Assembly: GCF_014636315.1 (NCBI RefSeq)
Contig: NZ_BMED01000003.1
Location: 186,001 to 250,000, forward strand
Source of the DNA: Parundibacterium terreum
GTDB taxonomy: Bacteria > Pseudomonadota > Gammaproteobacteria > Burkholderiales > Burkholderiaceae_D
Length of the DNA stretch: 64,000 nucleotides
Direction of reading: 5' to 3'
Position numbers and translations under genes: made by a program
The notes under the pieces: generated by a model
What the model saw: the letters and a program-made list of their open reading frames with translations, nothing else
Database searches by the model: none
What the model was told of the DNA's origin: nothing
Shown here: piece by piece, positions 16,820 through 28,487 of the stretch
How positions within the stretch are numbered: the stretch's first letter is position 1
Layout: each line of letters starts with the position of its first letter

Positions 16820-18345
16820 TGGTTAATATCAAGAAAATAATGACAGAAATAGTAGACTGGCTCAGGCAGGTCGCACCCGGTGCGCAGCTGAGCTCCGATT
16901 CCCGCGCTATCAAGGCGGGAGATGTATTTTTTGCCTTCCCTATCGGCAGCGGCGATGGCCGCCGGCATGTCCAGCAGGCGATTGGTAATGGCGCCGCTGC
17001 TATTGTGTATGAGAGTAGTGGTTTCAATTGGGACGAGTCGCTGACAGTGCCGCACAAGGGCGTGCAGCAATTGCAGCAGTTGCTGGGCTTTGTCGCCAAT
17101 GCCTATTATGGGCGTCCGGACCAGGCCATGCAGACGGTGGCGGTGACCGGCACCAACGGCAAGACCTCCTGTTCGCAGTGGCTGGCCAAGGCCTTCTCGG
17201 TACTGGGCAAGCCCAGTGCCGTGGTAGGGACTCTCGGCGTCGGCATGTACCGGGATGGCGCTGTCGCCAACCTGGAAGAGACCGGCTTTACCACGCCGGA
17301 TGCAGTGCAATTGCAGCGCCGCCTAGCCGACTTGCGCGATGCCGGTGCGACTGCGCTGGCAATCGAGGCATCTTCCATCGGCTTGCAGCAAGGGCGCTTG
17401 AATGGCCTGCATTTTGACGTCGCGGTCTTTACCAATCTGACCCGCGATCATCTGGATTATCACGGCAGCATGGATGCTTATGCGGAAGCCAAGGCTGCGC
17501 TGTTCGACTGGCCGGATCTGGGAACCGCTGTCATCAATATGGATGATGCATATGGAAACAGCCTGGTGCAGCGCTTGCAAGCCAGGCAGTCGGCCACGAC
17601 CTTGATCGGCTATACGCTGGAAAATGCCGTGCATGAAGGCGTCGCCATGCTGTCTGCCAGCAATCTGCGCACCCAGCACAATGGCACCTCCTTCCATGTC
17701 GATTCGCCTTTCGGTTCCGGCCAGGTCAAGACCCATCTGATAGGCCGCTTCAATGTCAGCAATGTGCTGGCGGTGCTGGCGGTATTGCTGGCCAAAGGCA
17801 CACCGTGGAACAAGGCGGTGGATGCGCTGGAAACGCTGGAGTCGGTACCCGGACGCATGCAGCAACTGGGTTCCCAGGGCCATGCAATGGTGGTCATCGA
17901 TTATGCGCACACGCCGGACGCGCTGGAAAAAACAGTGCAAACTTTGCAGCAGGTTGCGCAGGAAAGGCATGGCGAGCTGTGGTGCGTATTCGGTTGCGGC
18001 GGCGACAGGGATCCGGGTAAGCGCCCGCAAATGGGCAAGATTGCCGAGCAGGCCGACCACGTCGTCGTGACCAGCGATAACCCACGCACCGAAAAGCCTG
18101 CCGACATCATCGCCAATATTGTTGCAGGCATGGAAAAACCTGCACAGGTCATTGAAGACAGGGCCAGCGCGATCCTGTATGCGATCAAGCATGCCGGCGA
18201 CCATGATGTGGTGCTGCTGGCCGGCAAGGGACACGAGACGTATCAGGACATCAACGGCAAGAAGTGGCCGTTTTCCGATGAAGAACATGCTTCGCTGGCA
18301 TTGGCGACCGTTGCTACCAGCGGCAATATGAAGAGGCCGAACTAA
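16819..18345 (+). CDS. murE: UDP-MurNAc-L-Ala-D-Glu:meso-diaminopimelate ligase MurE
   Basis: The protein has 508 residues. The ATP-binding loop GTNGKTS is at 111-117, and the DNPR motif at 420-423 is the signature for diaminopimelate rather than lysine specificity, as expected for a Gram-negative wall. Mur ligase N-terminal, central and C-terminal domains are all present. It adds the third residue of the stem peptide in the cytoplasm. It overlaps ftsI and murF by one base each. Confidence 0.97.
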   Translation: MVNIKKIMTEIVDWLRQVAPGAQLSSDSRAIKAGDVFFAFPIGSGDGRRHVQQAIGNGAAAIVYESSGFNWDESLTVPHKGVQQLQQLLGFVANAYYGRPDQAMQTVAVTGTNGKTSCSQWLAKAFSVLGKPSAVVGTLGVGMYRDGAVANLEETGFTTPDAVQLQRRLADLRDAGATALAIEASSIGLQQGRLNGLHFDVAVFTNLTRDHLDYHGSMDAYAEAKAALFDWPDLGTAVINMDDAYGNSLVQRLQARQSATTLIGYTLENAVHEGVAMLSASNLRTQHNGTSFHVDSPFGSGQVKTHLIGRFNVSNVLAVLAVLLAKGTPWNKAVDALETLESVPGRMQQLGSQGHAMVVIDYAHTPDALEKTVQTLQQVAQERHGELWCVFGCGGDRDPGKRPQMGKIAEQADHVVVTSDNPRTEKPADIIANIVAGMEKPAQVIEDRASAILYAIKHAGDHDVVLLAGKGHETYQDINGKKWPFSDEEHASLALATVATSGNMKRPN

Positions 18346-19730
18346 TGCGCGCCTCTCTTTTTCAATTACAAGCCAGTTTGACGTCCGCCTCAGCGACTGC
18401 TGACGCGCAGGTAACTGGCGTCAGCACCGATAGCCGCAAGGTCAGCAAGGGCGAGTTGTTTGTCGCACTGCGCGGAGAAAAATTCGACGCGCATGATTTT
18501 CTGGACCAGGTCGTCGCTCAAGGCGCGGCAGCGGTCGTGGTAGAGCATGTTCCGGCTGGTTTGACTATTCCGGCGCTGGTGGTACCGGACACCAAGATGG
18601 CGCTGGCGGAGATCGCCAGATACTGGCGCCGCCAGTTTTCATTGCCCGTCATAGGCGTGACCGGTAGCAACGGCAAGACCACGGTCAAGGAAATGATTGC
18701 ATCGATACTGGCTGCCTATGCCGGTGCGGAACATAGTCTGGCGACCAGCGGCAATCTGAATAATGAAATCGGCGTGCCGATGACGGTGCTGCGCTTGCAG
18801 TCCGACCACAAGGTAGCGGTGATAGAACTGGGCATGAACCATCCTGGCGAGATCGCCTTGCTGGCATCTATTGCCGAACCTACCGTGGGCTTGGTCAATA
18901 ATGCGCAGCGCGAGCACCAGGAATTCATGCACACAGTGGAAGCCGTTGCCGAAGAAAACGGTAGCGTGCTGCGGCATTTGCCGGCAGACGGCGTGGCGGT
19001 ATTTCCTGCCGATGACACCTATACAGGTTTGTGGCGCGCTTATGCGCAAGAGAGCGGCCAGCGCCGCATAGTCAGTTTCGGCCTGTCGGCAGACGCGGAT
19101 GTCAGTGCTTCTTACGTGCCGAATCAATTTGGCAACGATATGCAGATCCGTATCGGCGGCCAGGAATTTGCCGTCAGTCTTGCCGCAGCAGGGTTACATA
19201 ATGTACGCAATGCACTGGCTGCTGCGGCTTGCAGTCACAGCGTGGGTATCAGCAACGACATCATTGCGCGCGGGCTGGAAGCGTTCAGCCCCGTGAATGG
19301 CCGCTTGCAGAAAAAGCAGGCGCTTAACGGCGCCAGCGTCATTGACGACACGTATAACGCCAACCCGGATTCAGTGCGTGCCGCCATAGACGTGCTGGTC
19401 CAGGCCGGTTCGTCCAGCATTCTTGTACTTGGTGATATGGGCGAAGTCGGTGCCGACGGCACGGCCTTCCATGAAGAGATCGGTGCTTATGCAAAACAGC
19501 GCGGCATAGGGCAGTTCTTGACCCTGGGCACGCTGGCCCGGCATGCAGCTACTGCTTTTGGACCGGCTGCCAGACATTTTGAAAGTATTGAACAGTTGCT
19601 GGCTACGCTGGACGGAAGTATTTCCAGCGCTAGCACGGTACTGGTAAAGGGATCGCGTTTCATGAAGATGGAAAGAGTGATCCAGCATTTAACGCAACAA
19701 ACAGCGCAACAATCTACAGGAAGTCACTAA
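18345..19730 (+). CDS. murF: UDP-MurNAc-tripeptide:D-Ala-D-Ala ligase MurF
   Basis: The protein has 461 residues. GSNGKTT at 107-113 is the ATP loop, NNEIGVP follows near 140, and [10 protein letters not shown] near 330 is a MurF signature. It adds D-Ala-D-Ala to complete the UDP-MurNAc-pentapeptide. It starts in the TAATG overlap with murE and ends one base before mraY. Confidence 0.97.
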   Translation: MRASLFQLQASLTSASATADAQVTGVSTDSRKVSKGELFVALRGEKFDAHDFLDQVVAQGAAAVVVEHVPAGLTIPALVVPDTKMALAEIARYWRRQFSLPVIGVTGSNGKTTVKEMIASILAAYAGAEHSLATSGNLNNEIGVPMTVLRLQSDHKVAVIELGMNHPGEIALLASIAEPTVGLVNNAQREHQEFMHTVEAVAEENGSVLRHLPADGVAVFPADDTYTGLWRAYAQESGQRRIVSFGLSADADVSASYVPNQFGNDMQIRIGGQEFAVSLAAAGLHNVRNALAAAACSHSVGISNDIIARGLEAFSPVNGRLQKKQALNGASVIDDTYNANPDSVRAAIDVLVQAGSSSILVLGDMGEVGADGTAFHEEIGAYAKQRGIGQFLTLGTLARHAATAFGPAARHFESIEQLLATLDGSISSASTVLVKGSRFMKMERVIQHLTQQTAQQSTGSH

Positions 19731-19731
19731 T

Positions 19732-20901
19732 ATGTTGCTTTGGTTAGCACAATTTTTTAAACAAGATCTCGGCTTGCTGAGGGTTTTTGGTTTTATCACG
19801 TTCCGCGCCGTGTTTGCGGCGATGACGGCAATTTCTATCGGTATCTTCGCCGGTCCTGCGGTGATCCGCACGCTGACCCGCATGAAGGTAGGCCAGGCTG
19901 TGCGTACAGACGGTCCGCAAACTCATTTGATCAAGTCCGGCACGCCGACCATGGGCGGTGTTCTGATCCTGATTTCCATTGGCGTTTCCACCTTGCTGTG
20001 GGCCGACCTCAGCAATCGTTTTGTCTGGGTCGTCATGATCGTGACCTTGGGCTTTGGCGCTGTGGGCTGGGTAGACGACTACCGCAAGGTGGTTTACCGT
20101 GACCCCAAGGGCATGTCGTCCAAGGAAAAATATTTCTGGCAATCGCTGATAGGTTTGGCAGCTGCCCTGTATCTGGCCTTCTCGGTGTCCGGTTCCAACA
20201 ACGCAGAGGTACTGCGTCTGTTCTTCGCCTGGGTACAGTCCGGATTTAATCTGGATTTGCCGCCCAAGGCCGATCTGATCGTACCTTTTTTTAAAACCAT
20301 CAGCTATCCGCTGGGTGTATGGGGTTTCATCTTCCTGACCTATTGCGTGATAGTCGGCACCAGCAATGCGGTGAACTTTACCGATGGCCTGGATGGACTG
20401 GCGATCATGCCTACCATCATGGTCGGCTCTGCTCTGGGTTTGTTCGCCTACCTGACCGGTCACGTCGGCTATTCAAAATATCTGCTGCTGACGCATATTC
20501 CCGGTGCTGGAGAACTGCTGGTTTTCTGCGGTGCGATGGCGGGAGCGGGTTTGGCCTTCCTGTGGTTTAACGCGCATCCGGCACAGGTATTCATGGGCGA
20601 CGTAGGCGCGTTGGCGCTGGGCGGCGCACTGGGTACGATTGCGGTCATCGTGCGCCAGGAAATCGTCTTGTTCATCATGGGCGGAATCTTCGTTGCAGAA
20701 ACCCTGTCGGTGATGCTGCAGGTGAGCTATTTCAAATACACCAAGAAAAAATTCGGTGCAGGACGCCGCCTGTTCCTGATGGCACCTTTGCACCATCACT
20801 TTGAACAAAAGGGCTGGAAAGAAACCCAGGTTGTCGTGCGTTTCTGGATCATCACGATGATGCTGGTGCTGGTGGGATTGTCGTCGCTGAAGCTGCGCTA
20901 G
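19732..20901 (+). CDS. mraY: Phospho-MurNAc-pentapeptide translocase MraY
   Basis: The protein has 389 residues with about ten membrane helices. Key motifs are VDDYRKV near 113 (Asp pair for Mg), [10 protein letters not shown] near 216-225, [11 protein letters not shown] near 289, and [11 protein letters not shown] near 346-356. It transfers phospho-MurNAc-pentapeptide to undecaprenyl phosphate to make lipid I. A 75-bp gap to murD is the widest space between murF and ddlB. Confidence 0.97.
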   Translation: MLLWLAQFFKQDLGLLRVFGFITFRAVFAAMTAISIGIFAGPAVIRTLTRMKVGQAVRTDGPQTHLIKSGTPTMGGVLILISIGVSTLLWADLSNRFVWVVMIVTLGFGAVGWVDDYRKVVYRDPKGMSSKEKYFWQSLIGLAAALYLAFSVSGSNNAEVLRLFFAWVQSGFNLDLPPKADLIVPFFKTISYPLGVWGFIFLTYCVIVGTSNAVNFTDGLDGLAIMPTIMVGSALGLFAYLTGHVGYSKYLLLTHIPGAGELLVFCGAMAGAGLAFLWFNAHPAQVFMGDVGALALGGALGTIAVIVRQEIVLFIMGGIFVAETLSVMLQVSYFKYTKKKFGAGRRLFLMAPLHHHFEQKGWKETQVVVRFWIITMMLVLVGLSSLKLR

Positions 20902-20976
20902 TCGATCGGTACAGAAGATTAGGCCGGTAATAAGTAATTGCAGTAATGATATGTAGTAATGATAGGAATAGGTTTG

Positions 20977-22938
20977 ATGAGTTTCGCAGGAAAACACGTA
21001 TTGGTTCTGGGTCTGGGTGAATCCGGACTGGCGATGGCGCGCTGGCTGCTGCGCTGTGGCGCGCGCCTGCGTGTTGCCGATACGCGCGCAGCGCCGGACA
21101 GGCTGGGCGCGTTGAAGCTGATGTCTGAAGAAACGCAATTTATCAGCGGCGATTTCAATGCAGGTTTGCTGGATGACATCGACTTTGTCGCAGTCAGCCC
21201 CGGTTTGTCGCCTTTGCATGAATTGGCGTCACTGGCTCCGGAAGCGCGGCAACGGAATATCCCGCTGTGGGGCGAGATCGAATTGTTTGCGCAGGCATTG
21301 GCTGCTCTGAAAATAGAAAAATCCTATACACCGAAAGTGATAGCGATTACCGGTACCAACGGCAAGACCACGGTCACCAGCCTGGTTGGCTTACTGTGTC
21401 AGCGTGCAGGATTGCGTACCAGGGTGGCCGGCAATATCAGCCCCGCGGTGCTGGATGTACTGTGTGACGAACTGGATCGCGAGGAACAGCTGCGTAAGGA
21501 GTTTTACCTGCAGTATCCGGAAGTTGCTGCTGCCGAGGCGGCAGAAGCAGAAGCAGCAGAGGCGGCAGAAGCGGCGGCGATGGCAATTGCAGCCGCTGCG
21601 GCAAACACTGCCGCTGAAGCGACATCAGAGATCGCTGATGCAGGCGCATTACAGCCGGCTGCGCCTGAACTCCCGGCGCCGGAGCAAGAGCCGGGCGCGA
21701 ATGCAGAAGAAAGCATCGCTGAAGCAAGTAAAGCAAGTGAAGCTGTAGAGGCTGAGGCAATTTCCGATGAAGCTGCTGAAAACGAAGCCGGTGTTGATGA
21801 AATCGAACCGGCAGACGTGGTGGAGCCGGTCTCAGATGCACTGGATGAAGCGGATGTTGAGGCAGTGCCGGCAGTAATCGCTGCAGCGCTTGTGGAAGTT
21901 GTTGAACCGCTGCCGAAGATGGCTGATCCTTTGCCGCAGGTCTGGGTGCTGGAATTGTCCAGCTTTCAGTTACATACCAGCTTCAGCCTGCAGGCCGACG
22001 TAGCGACTGTATTGAATATTACGCAAGACCATCTGGACTGGCATGGCGATCTTGCTGCCTATGCGGCGGACAAGGCCCGTATCTTCGGCGAAAAGACAAT
22101 GCAAGTGCTGAATCGCGATGATGCCATGGTGATGGCGATGGCCAAGCCTATGGCAAGCACGATCAGTTTTGGCGTGAACGAGCCTGAACATGCCGGCGAT
22201 CTGGGCTTGCTGAATGAACACGGCATGACCTGGCTGGCATCGGCGGCTGCCGATGAAGAAGAACAGCCGACCGGCCGCCGCAAGAAAAAGAATGCGGAAG
22301 AAGTGCCAGTGACGATCAGCCGTCTGATGCCTGTGGACGCCTTGAAAATACGCGGCCAGCACAATGCCGCGAATGCGCTGGCCGCGCTGGCACTGTGCCG
22401 CACGATAGGTTTGTCGTTTGCGCCTTTGCTGCACGGCCTGCGCGAGTATCAGGGCGAGCCGCACAGGGTGGAATTGATTGCGACGATAGCAGGTGTCGAC
22501 TATATAGACGACAGCAAGGGCACCAATGTGGGCGCGACGGTAGCGGCCTTGAAGGGTATAGGGCAAGAGTCGGCGGCGGAGTCGGGACTGCAGTTCAGCG
22601 CCAAGCGCGTGATCCTGATTGCAGGCGGCGAAGGCAAGGGCCAGGACTTTTCACCTCTGGTCGAGCCTGTGATGCGCTATGCCAAGGCGGTGCTGCTGAT
22701 CGGCAAGGATGCAGCGGAAATACGTGCGGCGATTCAGGATGCGGCAGTAGAGATCACAGATTTCGCGTCGCTGGAAGATGCGGTGCAGGCGGCTGCGGCA
22801 ATGGCGTCAGAGGGCGATATCGTGATGCTGTCGCCGGCCTGTGCCAGTTTTGACATGTTCCGCAATTACGCGCACAGGGCGCAAGTATTTGCAGACGCGG
22901 TAAGGGAAATCGGCTTGTCCAGGGGCGAGGTCTACTGA
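20977..22938 (+). CDS. murD: UDP-MurNAc-L-Ala:D-Glu ligase MurD with large Ala/Glu-rich insertion
   Basis: The protein has 653 residues from the ATG at 20977, chosen because AGGAATAG lies about 7 bases upstream; an ATG at 20959 lacks such a site. The N-terminal Rossmann part begins [13 protein letters not shown], and the ATP loop GTNGKTT is at 126-132. After [13 protein letters not shown] comes a low-complexity stretch (about 166-320), rich in Ala, Glu and Pro, before the family resumes at [12 protein letters not shown]. Usual MurD proteins have about 440-510 residues. The frame is continuous and all core motifs flank the insertion, so the enzyme should work. A smaller Lys/Glu-rich insert ([10 protein letters not shown]) lies near 430. 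It adds D-Glu to UDP-MurNAc-L-Ala. Confidence 0.95.
   Translation: MSFAGKHVLVLGLGESGLAMARWLLRCGARLRVADTRAAPDRLGALKLMSEETQFISGDFNAGLLDDIDFVAVSPGLSPLHELASLAPEARQRNIPLWGEIELFAQALAALKIEKSYTPKVIAITGTNGKTTVTSLVGLLCQRAGLRTRVAGNISPAVLDVLCDELDREEQLRKEFYLQYPEVAAAEAAEAEAAEAAEAAAMAIAAAAANTAAEATSEIADAGALQPAAPELPAPEQEPGANAEESIAEASKASEAVEAEAISDEAAENEAGVDEIEPADVVEPVSDALDEADVEAVPAVIAAALVEVVEPLPKMADPLPQVWVLELSSFQLHTSFSLQADVATVLNITQDHLDWHGDLAAYAADKARIFGEKTMQVLNRDDAMVMAMAKPMASTISFGVNEPEHAGDLGLLNEHGMTWLASAAADEEEQPTGRRKKKNAEEVPVTISRLMPVDALKIRGQHNAANALAALALCRTIGLSFAPLLHGLREYQGEPHRVELIATIAGVDYIDDSKGTNVGATVAALKGIGQESAAESGLQFSAKRVILIAGGEGKGQDFSPLVEPVMRYAKAVLLIGKDAAEIRAAIQDAAVEITDFASLEDAVQAAAAMASEGDIVMLSPACASFDMFRNYAHRAQVFADAVREIGLSRGEVY
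21472..21936 (+). repeat. Low-complexity GCN/GAR-rich DNA encoding the MurD insertion
   Basis: The coding DNA is built largely of alternating Ala (GCN) and Glu (GAA/GAG) codons, densest at 21527-21600. It then becomes a Pro/Glu/Asp/Val-mixed acidic linker. Such arrays can grow or shrink by slippage or unequal exchange. Confidence 0.7.
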
Positions 22939-24158
22939 TGAAACTGGCTTTGACGTCACTCAGCAAATGGCTGCCGTTTTCGGCAGAGCCTCCTGCTGCG
23001 TCACATCTGGCCCAACGCTCACGGATGATGGAGTACGACCAGCCTCTGATCTGGGTGACCCTGATCTTGATGCTGTTCGGCATGGTGATGGTGTATTCGG
23101 CATCAATCTCATTGCCGGATTCGCCCAAGTATGCGAATTACAAGAACACGCATTTTCTGGTCAGGCAGGCGATGTTTGTCTGCGTATCTTTGATTGCCGG
23201 TCTGTTTGTGTTTCGCGTAAAGGTGGAAACCTGGCAAAAATTTGCGCCTTATCTGTTTGTCGTGACGCTGATCTTGCTGGTGGCAGTGCTGGTGCCTGGT
23301 TTGGGCAAAGGCGTGAACGGCGCCAAACGCTGGCTGTCGTTCAAGGTATTCAACCTGCAGCCGTCGGAATTCATGAAATTGTTTGTGGTCCTGTATGCCG
23401 CGGACTATACGGTGCGCAAACAGGAATACATGCACAAGCTGACCAAGGGTTTCCTGCCTATGGCAGCGGCAGTCGGCGTCGTGGGCTTGCTATTGCTGCT
23501 GGAACCGGATCTGGGTGCTTTCGGCGTGATTGTATGTATCGCGATGGGCATCCTGTTTTTGGGTGGCATCAATGGCGTGTGGTTTGGCGGCATTGCGGCG
23601 ACGCTGGTCGGCATTTTCAGCATGGTGATTATTTTGTCGCCGTGGCGGCGCGAAAGGATTTTCGCCTACCTGAATCCATGGGTGGAAGAAAATGCGCTGG
23701 GCAAGGCCTATCAGTTGTCGCACTCGCTGATCGCCTTTGGTCGCGGAGAATTGTTTGGCGTAGGCCTGGGGGCCAGCGTGGAAAAATTGCATTACCTGCC
23801 GGAGGCGCATACCGATTTTTTGCTGGCGGTCATTGGTGAAGAACTGGGATTCGCAGGGGTGCTGGTCGTCGTGCTGTTGTTTTACTGGCTTGTAAAACGG
23901 GCGTTTGAAATCGGCCGCCAGGCGATTGCACTGGACCTGACGTTTGCCGGTTTGACTGCCAAGGGCGTGGGCATATGGATAGGTGTGCAGGCTTTCATCA
24001 ATATGGGCGTGAACCTGGGTCTGCTGCCGACCAAGGGCCTGACCCTGCCGTTGATGAGCTATGGCGGCTCAGGTGTAATGATTAACTGTATAGGTTTGGC
24101 AATTTTGTTACGCATAGATTATGAAAACCGTTTGCTGATGCGCGGGGGCCGGGTATGA
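22938..24158 (+). CDS. ftsW: Septal peptidoglycan glycosyltransferase FtsW
   Basis: The protein has 406 residues of the SEDS family with about ten membrane helices. Signatures include NGAKRWLSF near 129, [10 protein letters not shown] near 142-151, and the C-terminal [18 protein letters not shown]. It polymerises septal glycan from lipid II as partner of FtsI. The TGATG overlap with murD and ATGA overlap with murG show tight coupling. Confidence 0.97.
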   Translation: MKLALTSLSKWLPFSAEPPAASHLAQRSRMMEYDQPLIWVTLILMLFGMVMVYSASISLPDSPKYANYKNTHFLVRQAMFVCVSLIAGLFVFRVKVETWQKFAPYLFVVTLILLVAVLVPGLGKGVNGAKRWLSFKVFNLQPSEFMKLFVVLYAADYTVRKQEYMHKLTKGFLPMAAAVGVVGLLLLLEPDLGAFGVIVCIAMGILFLGGINGVWFGGIAATLVGIFSMVIILSPWRRERIFAYLNPWVEENALGKAYQLSHSLIAFGRGELFGVGLGASVEKLHYLPEAHTDFLLAVIGEELGFAGVLVVVLLFYWLVKRAFEIGRQAIALDLTFAGLTAKGVGIWIGVQAFINMGVNLGLLPTKGLTLPLMSYGGSGVMINCIGLAILLRIDYENRLLMRGGRV

Positions 24159-25258
24159 AGCCGGCACAAACCTTGAAGGTCTTGAGTAGCGGCAAAAGGC
24201 TGCTGATCATGGCCGCCGGTACCGGCGGGCATATTTTCCCTGGCCTTGCGATTGCTGAGACGATGAAGGCGCGCGGCTGGCAGGTGTCCTGGCTGGGAAC
24301 CAGCAAGGGCATGGAAGGGCAGATCGTGCCGAGGCATGGCGTGGAAATGGACACGATCGACTTTTCCGGCATGCGCGGCAAGGGTTTGATGCATACGGTT
24401 TCCGGCGGCTTCAAATTGCTGGGAAGTTTTTTTTCCTGCTGGAGCATCTTGTCCCGGCGTAAGCCAGACGTGGTGCTGGGCATGGGTGGCTATGTGACGG
24501 TGCCGGGCGGCGTGATGGCGGCTTTGCGCAACCGGCCGGTCGTACTGATGAACGCCGACGCCGGTTTGCTGTTGTCGAATAAGACTTTGCGGCCGCTGGC
24601 CAGCAAGCTGTTGTTTGGCCTGCCGTCGGCATCTGGCGCGGTGGATAAAAAGACGCAGGTCACCGGTAATCCGGTGCGGAAAGAAATTTGTCAGCTTCCA
24701 CTGCCTGCAGTGCGTTATGGCAGCAGAAGCGGCGCATTGAAGATATTGGTGGTTGGCGGCAGTCTGGGCGCCAAGGTGTTGAACGATTGCGTGCCTGCCG
24801 CGCTGGCATTGATTCCTGCCGAGCATAGGCCGGTCGTTACGCATCAGTCGGGCAAGCAGCATATTGCTGCGCTGAGCCAGGCCTACGCCGCGGCTGGCGT
24901 GCAGGCTGAAGTACTGGATTTTATCGACGATATGCCGCGCCGTTATGCGGAGGCCGATCTGGTGATTTGTCGCGCCGGCGCCATCACAGTATCGGAACTG
25001 ACGGCTGCAGGCGTAGCCAGCATCCTGATACCGTTTGTGGCGTCCAGCACTTCGCACCAGCGCAATAACGCGCAGTGGATGGCGCAGCAAAAAGCGGCGG
25101 TTCATGTACCGCAGAACGAATTGAATGCAGCAGGTCTGGCCGGGCAATTGCAGGCCATGACCAGGGAACAATGTCTGGCGATGGCAGAGACCGCATACGG
25201 TCTGGGGCAGCGCCAGGCGAATGAAACAATTGCACAGGTGTTGGAAGAATTAGCATGA
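24155..25258 (+). CDS. murG: UDP-GlcNAc:lipid I N-acetylglucosaminyltransferase MurG
   Basis: The protein has 367 residues of GT-B fold, family 28. The N-terminal loop [13 protein letters not shown] is the classic MurG signature; [23 protein letters not shown] and [15 protein letters not shown] follow. It converts lipid I to lipid II on the inner membrane face. It overlaps both neighbours by ATGA. Confidence 0.97.
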   Translation: MKPAQTLKVLSSGKRLLIMAAGTGGHIFPGLAIAETMKARGWQVSWLGTSKGMEGQIVPRHGVEMDTIDFSGMRGKGLMHTVSGGFKLLGSFFSCWSILSRRKPDVVLGMGGYVTVPGGVMAALRNRPVVLMNADAGLLLSNKTLRPLASKLLFGLPSASGAVDKKTQVTGNPVRKEICQLPLPAVRYGSRSGALKILVVGGSLGAKVLNDCVPAALALIPAEHRPVVTHQSGKQHIAALSQAYAAAGVQAEVLDFIDDMPRRYAEADLVICRAGAITVSELTAAGVASILIPFVASSTSHQRNNAQWMAQQKAAVHVPQNELNAAGLAGQLQAMTREQCLAMAETAYGLGQRQANETIAQVLEELA

Positions 25259-26661
25259 AACATAAAGTCAAACACATACATTTCGTCGGCATAGGCGGCT
25301 CGGGCATGAGCGGCATCGCCGAGGTATTGTTGAACTTGGGTTACACGATCTCAGGTTCCGACCTGGGTTCGAATGCTGCCTCACAACGTCTTGCCGCGCT
25401 GGGCGCGAAGGTGATGCTGGGGCATGTGGCGGAAAACATCGAAGGCGCAGATGCGATTGTCACGTCTACCGCTGTCAAGTCGGATAACCCTGAGGTTGTC
25501 GCGGCGCGAGCCAGGCATGTGCCTATCGTACCGCGCGCGATGATGCTGGCCGAACTGATGCGGTTGAAGAGCGGCATCGCGATTGCCGGCACGCACGGCA
25601 AAACGACCACCACCAGCCTGGTCGCCAGCATCCTGGCGCAAGGCGGCCTGGATCCTACCTTTGTCATCGGCGGGCGCCTGAACAGTGCGGGCGCGAACGC
25701 CAAGCTGGGCAGCGGCGATTTTATCGTTGCAGAAGCGGATGAGTCTGATGCGTCCTTCCTGAATCTGCTGCCGGTGATAGAAGTGATCACCAATATCGAT
25801 GCGGACCATATGGAAACCTATGGCCATGATTTTGCCAAGCTGAAACAGGCATTCATAGAATTTACGCAGCGCCTGCCATTTTATGGCGTGGCAGTACTGT
25901 GCCTGGATGATGCCAATGTGCGCGAGATCATGCCTTTCGTATCCAAGCCTATCGTTACCTACGGTTTCCATGCCGATGCCGACATCCGTGCCGTGAATGC
26001 CGAAGCAGTCGGCGGCAAGATGCAGTTCACCGTGGTGCAGGATGGCTACGCAGACATGCAGGTCAGCCTGAACCAGCCCGGCATGCACAATGTACAGAAT
26101 GCCTGCGCCGCAATTGCGATCGCGCGCGAAGTCGGCGTTGCCGACAAGGACACGCAGATTGCCTTGTCAGAATTCAATGGCGTTGGTCGCCGCTTCACGC
26201 GCTACGGAGAAATTGCCCTGCCTGAGGCGGACGGTGTTTCGGCCGGCAAGTTTGCACTGGTTGACGACTATGGCCACCATCCGGTGGAGATGGCAGCAAC
26301 CCTGGCTGCCGCGCGTGGCGCTTATCCGGGCCGCAGGCTGGTCCTGGCCTTCCAGCCGCACCGCTTCACCCGCACCCGCGATTTGTTCGAAGACTTTGTC
26401 AAAGTGATTTCCACTGCCGATGCGGTAGTGCTGGCCGAAGTTTATGCGGCCGGTGAAGTGCCCATTGTCGCGGCCGACGGCCGCGCGCTGGCACGGGCAG
26501 TGCGCGTGATGGGGAAAATCGAACCGGTTTTTGTAGAAGATATTAACGACATGCCTGATAGCTTGCTGCATGTATTGAAGGACGGCGATGTAGTCATCGT
26601 GATGGGCGCTGGTTCCATCAGCGCGGTTCCTGGCAAGCTGGCACAAACGACAGAGAAGTAG
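25255..26661 (+). CDS. murC: UDP-MurNAc:L-alanine ligase MurC
   Basis: The protein has 468 residues. An N-terminal Rossmann motif [12 protein letters not shown] is near 12-23, the ATP loop GTHGKTTT spans 112-119, and [10 protein letters not shown] is near 337. It starts stem-peptide assembly by adding L-Ala to UDP-MurNAc. It overlaps murG and is three bases from ddlB. Confidence 0.97.
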   Translation: MKHKVKHIHFVGIGGSGMSGIAEVLLNLGYTISGSDLGSNAASQRLAALGAKVMLGHVAENIEGADAIVTSTAVKSDNPEVVAARARHVPIVPRAMMLAELMRLKSGIAIAGTHGKTTTTSLVASILAQGGLDPTFVIGGRLNSAGANAKLGSGDFIVAEADESDASFLNLLPVIEVITNIDADHMETYGHDFAKLKQAFIEFTQRLPFYGVAVLCLDDANVREIMPFVSKPIVTYGFHADADIRAVNAEAVGGKMQFTVVQDGYADMQVSLNQPGMHNVQNACAAIAIAREVGVADKDTQIALSEFNGVGRRFTRYGEIALPEADGVSAGKFALVDDYGHHPVEMAATLAAARGAYPGRRLVLAFQPHRFTRTRDLFEDFVKVISTADAVVLAEVYAAGEVPIVAADGRALARAVRVMGKIEPVFVEDINDMPDSLLHVLKDGDVVIVMGAGSISAVPGKLAQTTEK

Positions 26662-26664
26662 ATC

Positions 26665-27639
26665 ATGAGCGACGACACTACACAAAATGAAGTGAAGCAA
26701 CTGGGTAAGGTGGGCGTGCTGTTCGGCGGCCGTTCCGCTGAGCGCGAAATTTCCATCATGTCCGGCACCGGTGTGCTGAATGCGCTGAAGAGCAAGGGTG
26801 TTGATGCGCATGCTTTCGACCCTGCCGAGCGCAGCTTTGGTGAGCTCGCCGCGGAAAAATTCGATCGCGTATTCATCGCCCTGCATGGCCGCTTCGGTGA
26901 AGACGGCAGCCTGCAAGGTGCGTTGGAGCAATTGGGCATTCCATATACCGGTAGCGGCGTGATGGCATCTTCCATTGCGATGGACAAGATTTTTACAAAG
27001 AAGATCTGGCTTTCGCATGGCTTGATCACACCCAAGTACGCGGTGCTGACGCCGGAAACCGAATTGCGCCTGGTTCCCGATGACTTGGGTCTGCCGCTGA
27101 TTGTCAAACCGCCGCACGAGGGGTCGACCATCGGCATTACCAAGGTCAACGGCTATTCGGAGATGAATGACGCCTATACGCTGGCTGCCCAGTTTGACGA
27201 TGAAGTGCTGGCCGAGGAGTTCATTACCGGCCGCGAACTGACGGTGACGATCCTGGGTACCGGCGCACAGGCGCGCGCCTTGCCCATTATCGAGATCGTT
27301 GCGCCACAGGGTAACTACGATTACCAGAATAAATATTTTACCAATGACACCAAGTATCTGTGTCCGGCACCGCTCGATATTGCATTGACGGCAGAGATAC
27401 AGGATATGGCAGTAGAGGCTTACCGTGCATTGAACTGCGAGGGTTGGGCCAGGGTGGATGTATTGCTGAGGGCATCCGACAGCAAGCCTTTCCTGATCGA
27501 GATCAATACTTCGCCTGGCATGACCGGTCATTCACTGGTGCCCATGGCCGCGCGTGCGACCGGCATGAGCTATGAAGACTTGTGCCTGGAAATACTGAAA
27601 ACCGCTCGCCTGAAAATGAGCAAGGGAAGCAAGCAATAG
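26665..27639 (+). CDS. ddlB: D-alanine:D-alanine ligase
   Basis: The protein has 324 residues with the ATP-grasp fold. [18 protein letters not shown] at the N terminus and the C-terminal [13 protein letters not shown] are family signatures; HGRFGEDG and [13 protein letters not shown] lie between. It makes the D-Ala-D-Ala dipeptide used by MurF. Its D-Ala substrate could come from the alanine racemase at 51564. One base separates it from ftsQ. Confidence 0.96.
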   Translation: MSDDTTQNEVKQLGKVGVLFGGRSAEREISIMSGTGVLNALKSKGVDAHAFDPAERSFGELAAEKFDRVFIALHGRFGEDGSLQGALEQLGIPYTGSGVMASSIAMDKIFTKKIWLSHGLITPKYAVLTPETELRLVPDDLGLPLIVKPPHEGSTIGITKVNGYSEMNDAYTLAAQFDDEVLAEEFITGRELTVTILGTGAQARALPIIEIVAPQGNYDYQNKYFTNDTKYLCPAPLDIALTAEIQDMAVEAYRALNCEGWARVDVLLRASDSKPFLIEINTSPGMTGHSLVPMAARATGMSYEDLCLEILKTARLKMSKGSKQ

Positions 27640-27640
27640 T

Positions 27641-28435
27641 ATGTGGCAAGACGTCAAGCTGCTGAACACGGTTGCCAATACGCTATTTGCGGTATTGCTG
27701 CTGTTGCTGCTGGCGTCGGGTGTCTGGTGGCTGATACAGCGGCCGATGTTTACGCTGAAGGTGATACGCATAGAACCGGTGCAGCAGGAAGAATTGAGGC
27801 ACGTAAATACCTTGACGATACGCGATGGAGCGATACCGCGCATCAAGGGCAATTTTTTTACGACCAACCTGGATTCGGTGCGGACGGCGTTTGAAGCAGT
27901 GCCCTGGGTGAGTAAGGCTTCCGTGCAAAGGGAGTGGCCGAACAAGCTGATCGTGACGCTGGAAGAGCACACGGCACTGGGCACCTGGGGTGAGCAGGGA
28001 CGTTTGTTGTCGGTAAAGGGCGATGTGTTCAGCGCCAACCTGGCCGAGGCGGAAGAAGATGCGGACCTGATTGCATTTGACGGTCCGGATGGCAGTGAAA
28101 AGGAAGTGCTGGCGCGCTATCAGGATTTGAAGTCCTGGTTTTCCAGGATCAGCCTGGCGCCGGATGCTGTGCAGTATTCAAATCGCTATGCCTGGAGTGT
28201 CAAGCTGAATAACGGCATGCGGGTCGAGCTGGGGCGTGAGCAGACCAGTACGACACTGAAGGAAAGGGTGGACCGGCTGTTGACGGTATACCCGCAATTG
28301 GTGGCAAGTTTGCAGGAAAGCATAGAAAGCGTAGACATGCGTTACCCGAACGGGCTGGCCCTGAAATCCAGCCAGAGTTTTGGGACCAAGGGAAAGCGAA
28401 AGCCGGAAGTGAGTGCCAAGAGCAAAAGCCTGTAG
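27641..28435 (+). CDS. ftsQ: Cell division protein FtsQ
   Basis: The protein has 264 residues, with a short cytoplasmic tail, one membrane helix (about 11-32), a POTRA domain (about 38-110; RIEPVQQEELRHVN) and a beta domain with VQREWPNKLIVTLEEHTALGTW. It is the scaffold of the FtsQLB complex. The C-terminal tail is basic and Ser/Lys-rich. Its size matches the family. Confidence 0.94.
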   Translation: MWQDVKLLNTVANTLFAVLLLLLLASGVWWLIQRPMFTLKVIRIEPVQQEELRHVNTLTIRDGAIPRIKGNFFTTNLDSVRTAFEAVPWVSKASVQREWPNKLIVTLEEHTALGTWGEQGRLLSVKGDVFSANLAEAEEDADLIAFDGPDGSEKEVLARYQDLKSWFSRISLAPDAVQYSNRYAWSVKLNNGMRVELGREQTSTTLKERVDRLLTVYPQLVASLQESIESVDMRYPNGLALKSSQSFGTKGKRKPEVSAKSKSL

Positions 28436-28487
28436 CTGGCGAAGTATTTGCGGTGATCGTAAAAATTATTGATGCAAGTGGGATGAC

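Noticed and set aside
21437..21841. Minus-strand reading frame across the MurD insertion
   Set aside because: It arises from the GCN/GAR repeat read in reverse, giving a Leu/Pro/Gln-rich peptide with no likeness to a protein.
21472..21936. MurD insertion as a frameshift, intein or inserted gene
   Set aside because: The frame is open throughout, family motifs resume exactly, and there are no intein splice-site or nuclease motifs.
24119..25171. 350-residue minus-strand reading frame
   Set aside because: Antisense shadow of murG with high His/Gln/Arg content.
26167..27531. 454-residue minus-strand reading frame
   Set aside because: Antisense to murC and ddlB, which are both certain; no domain recognised.
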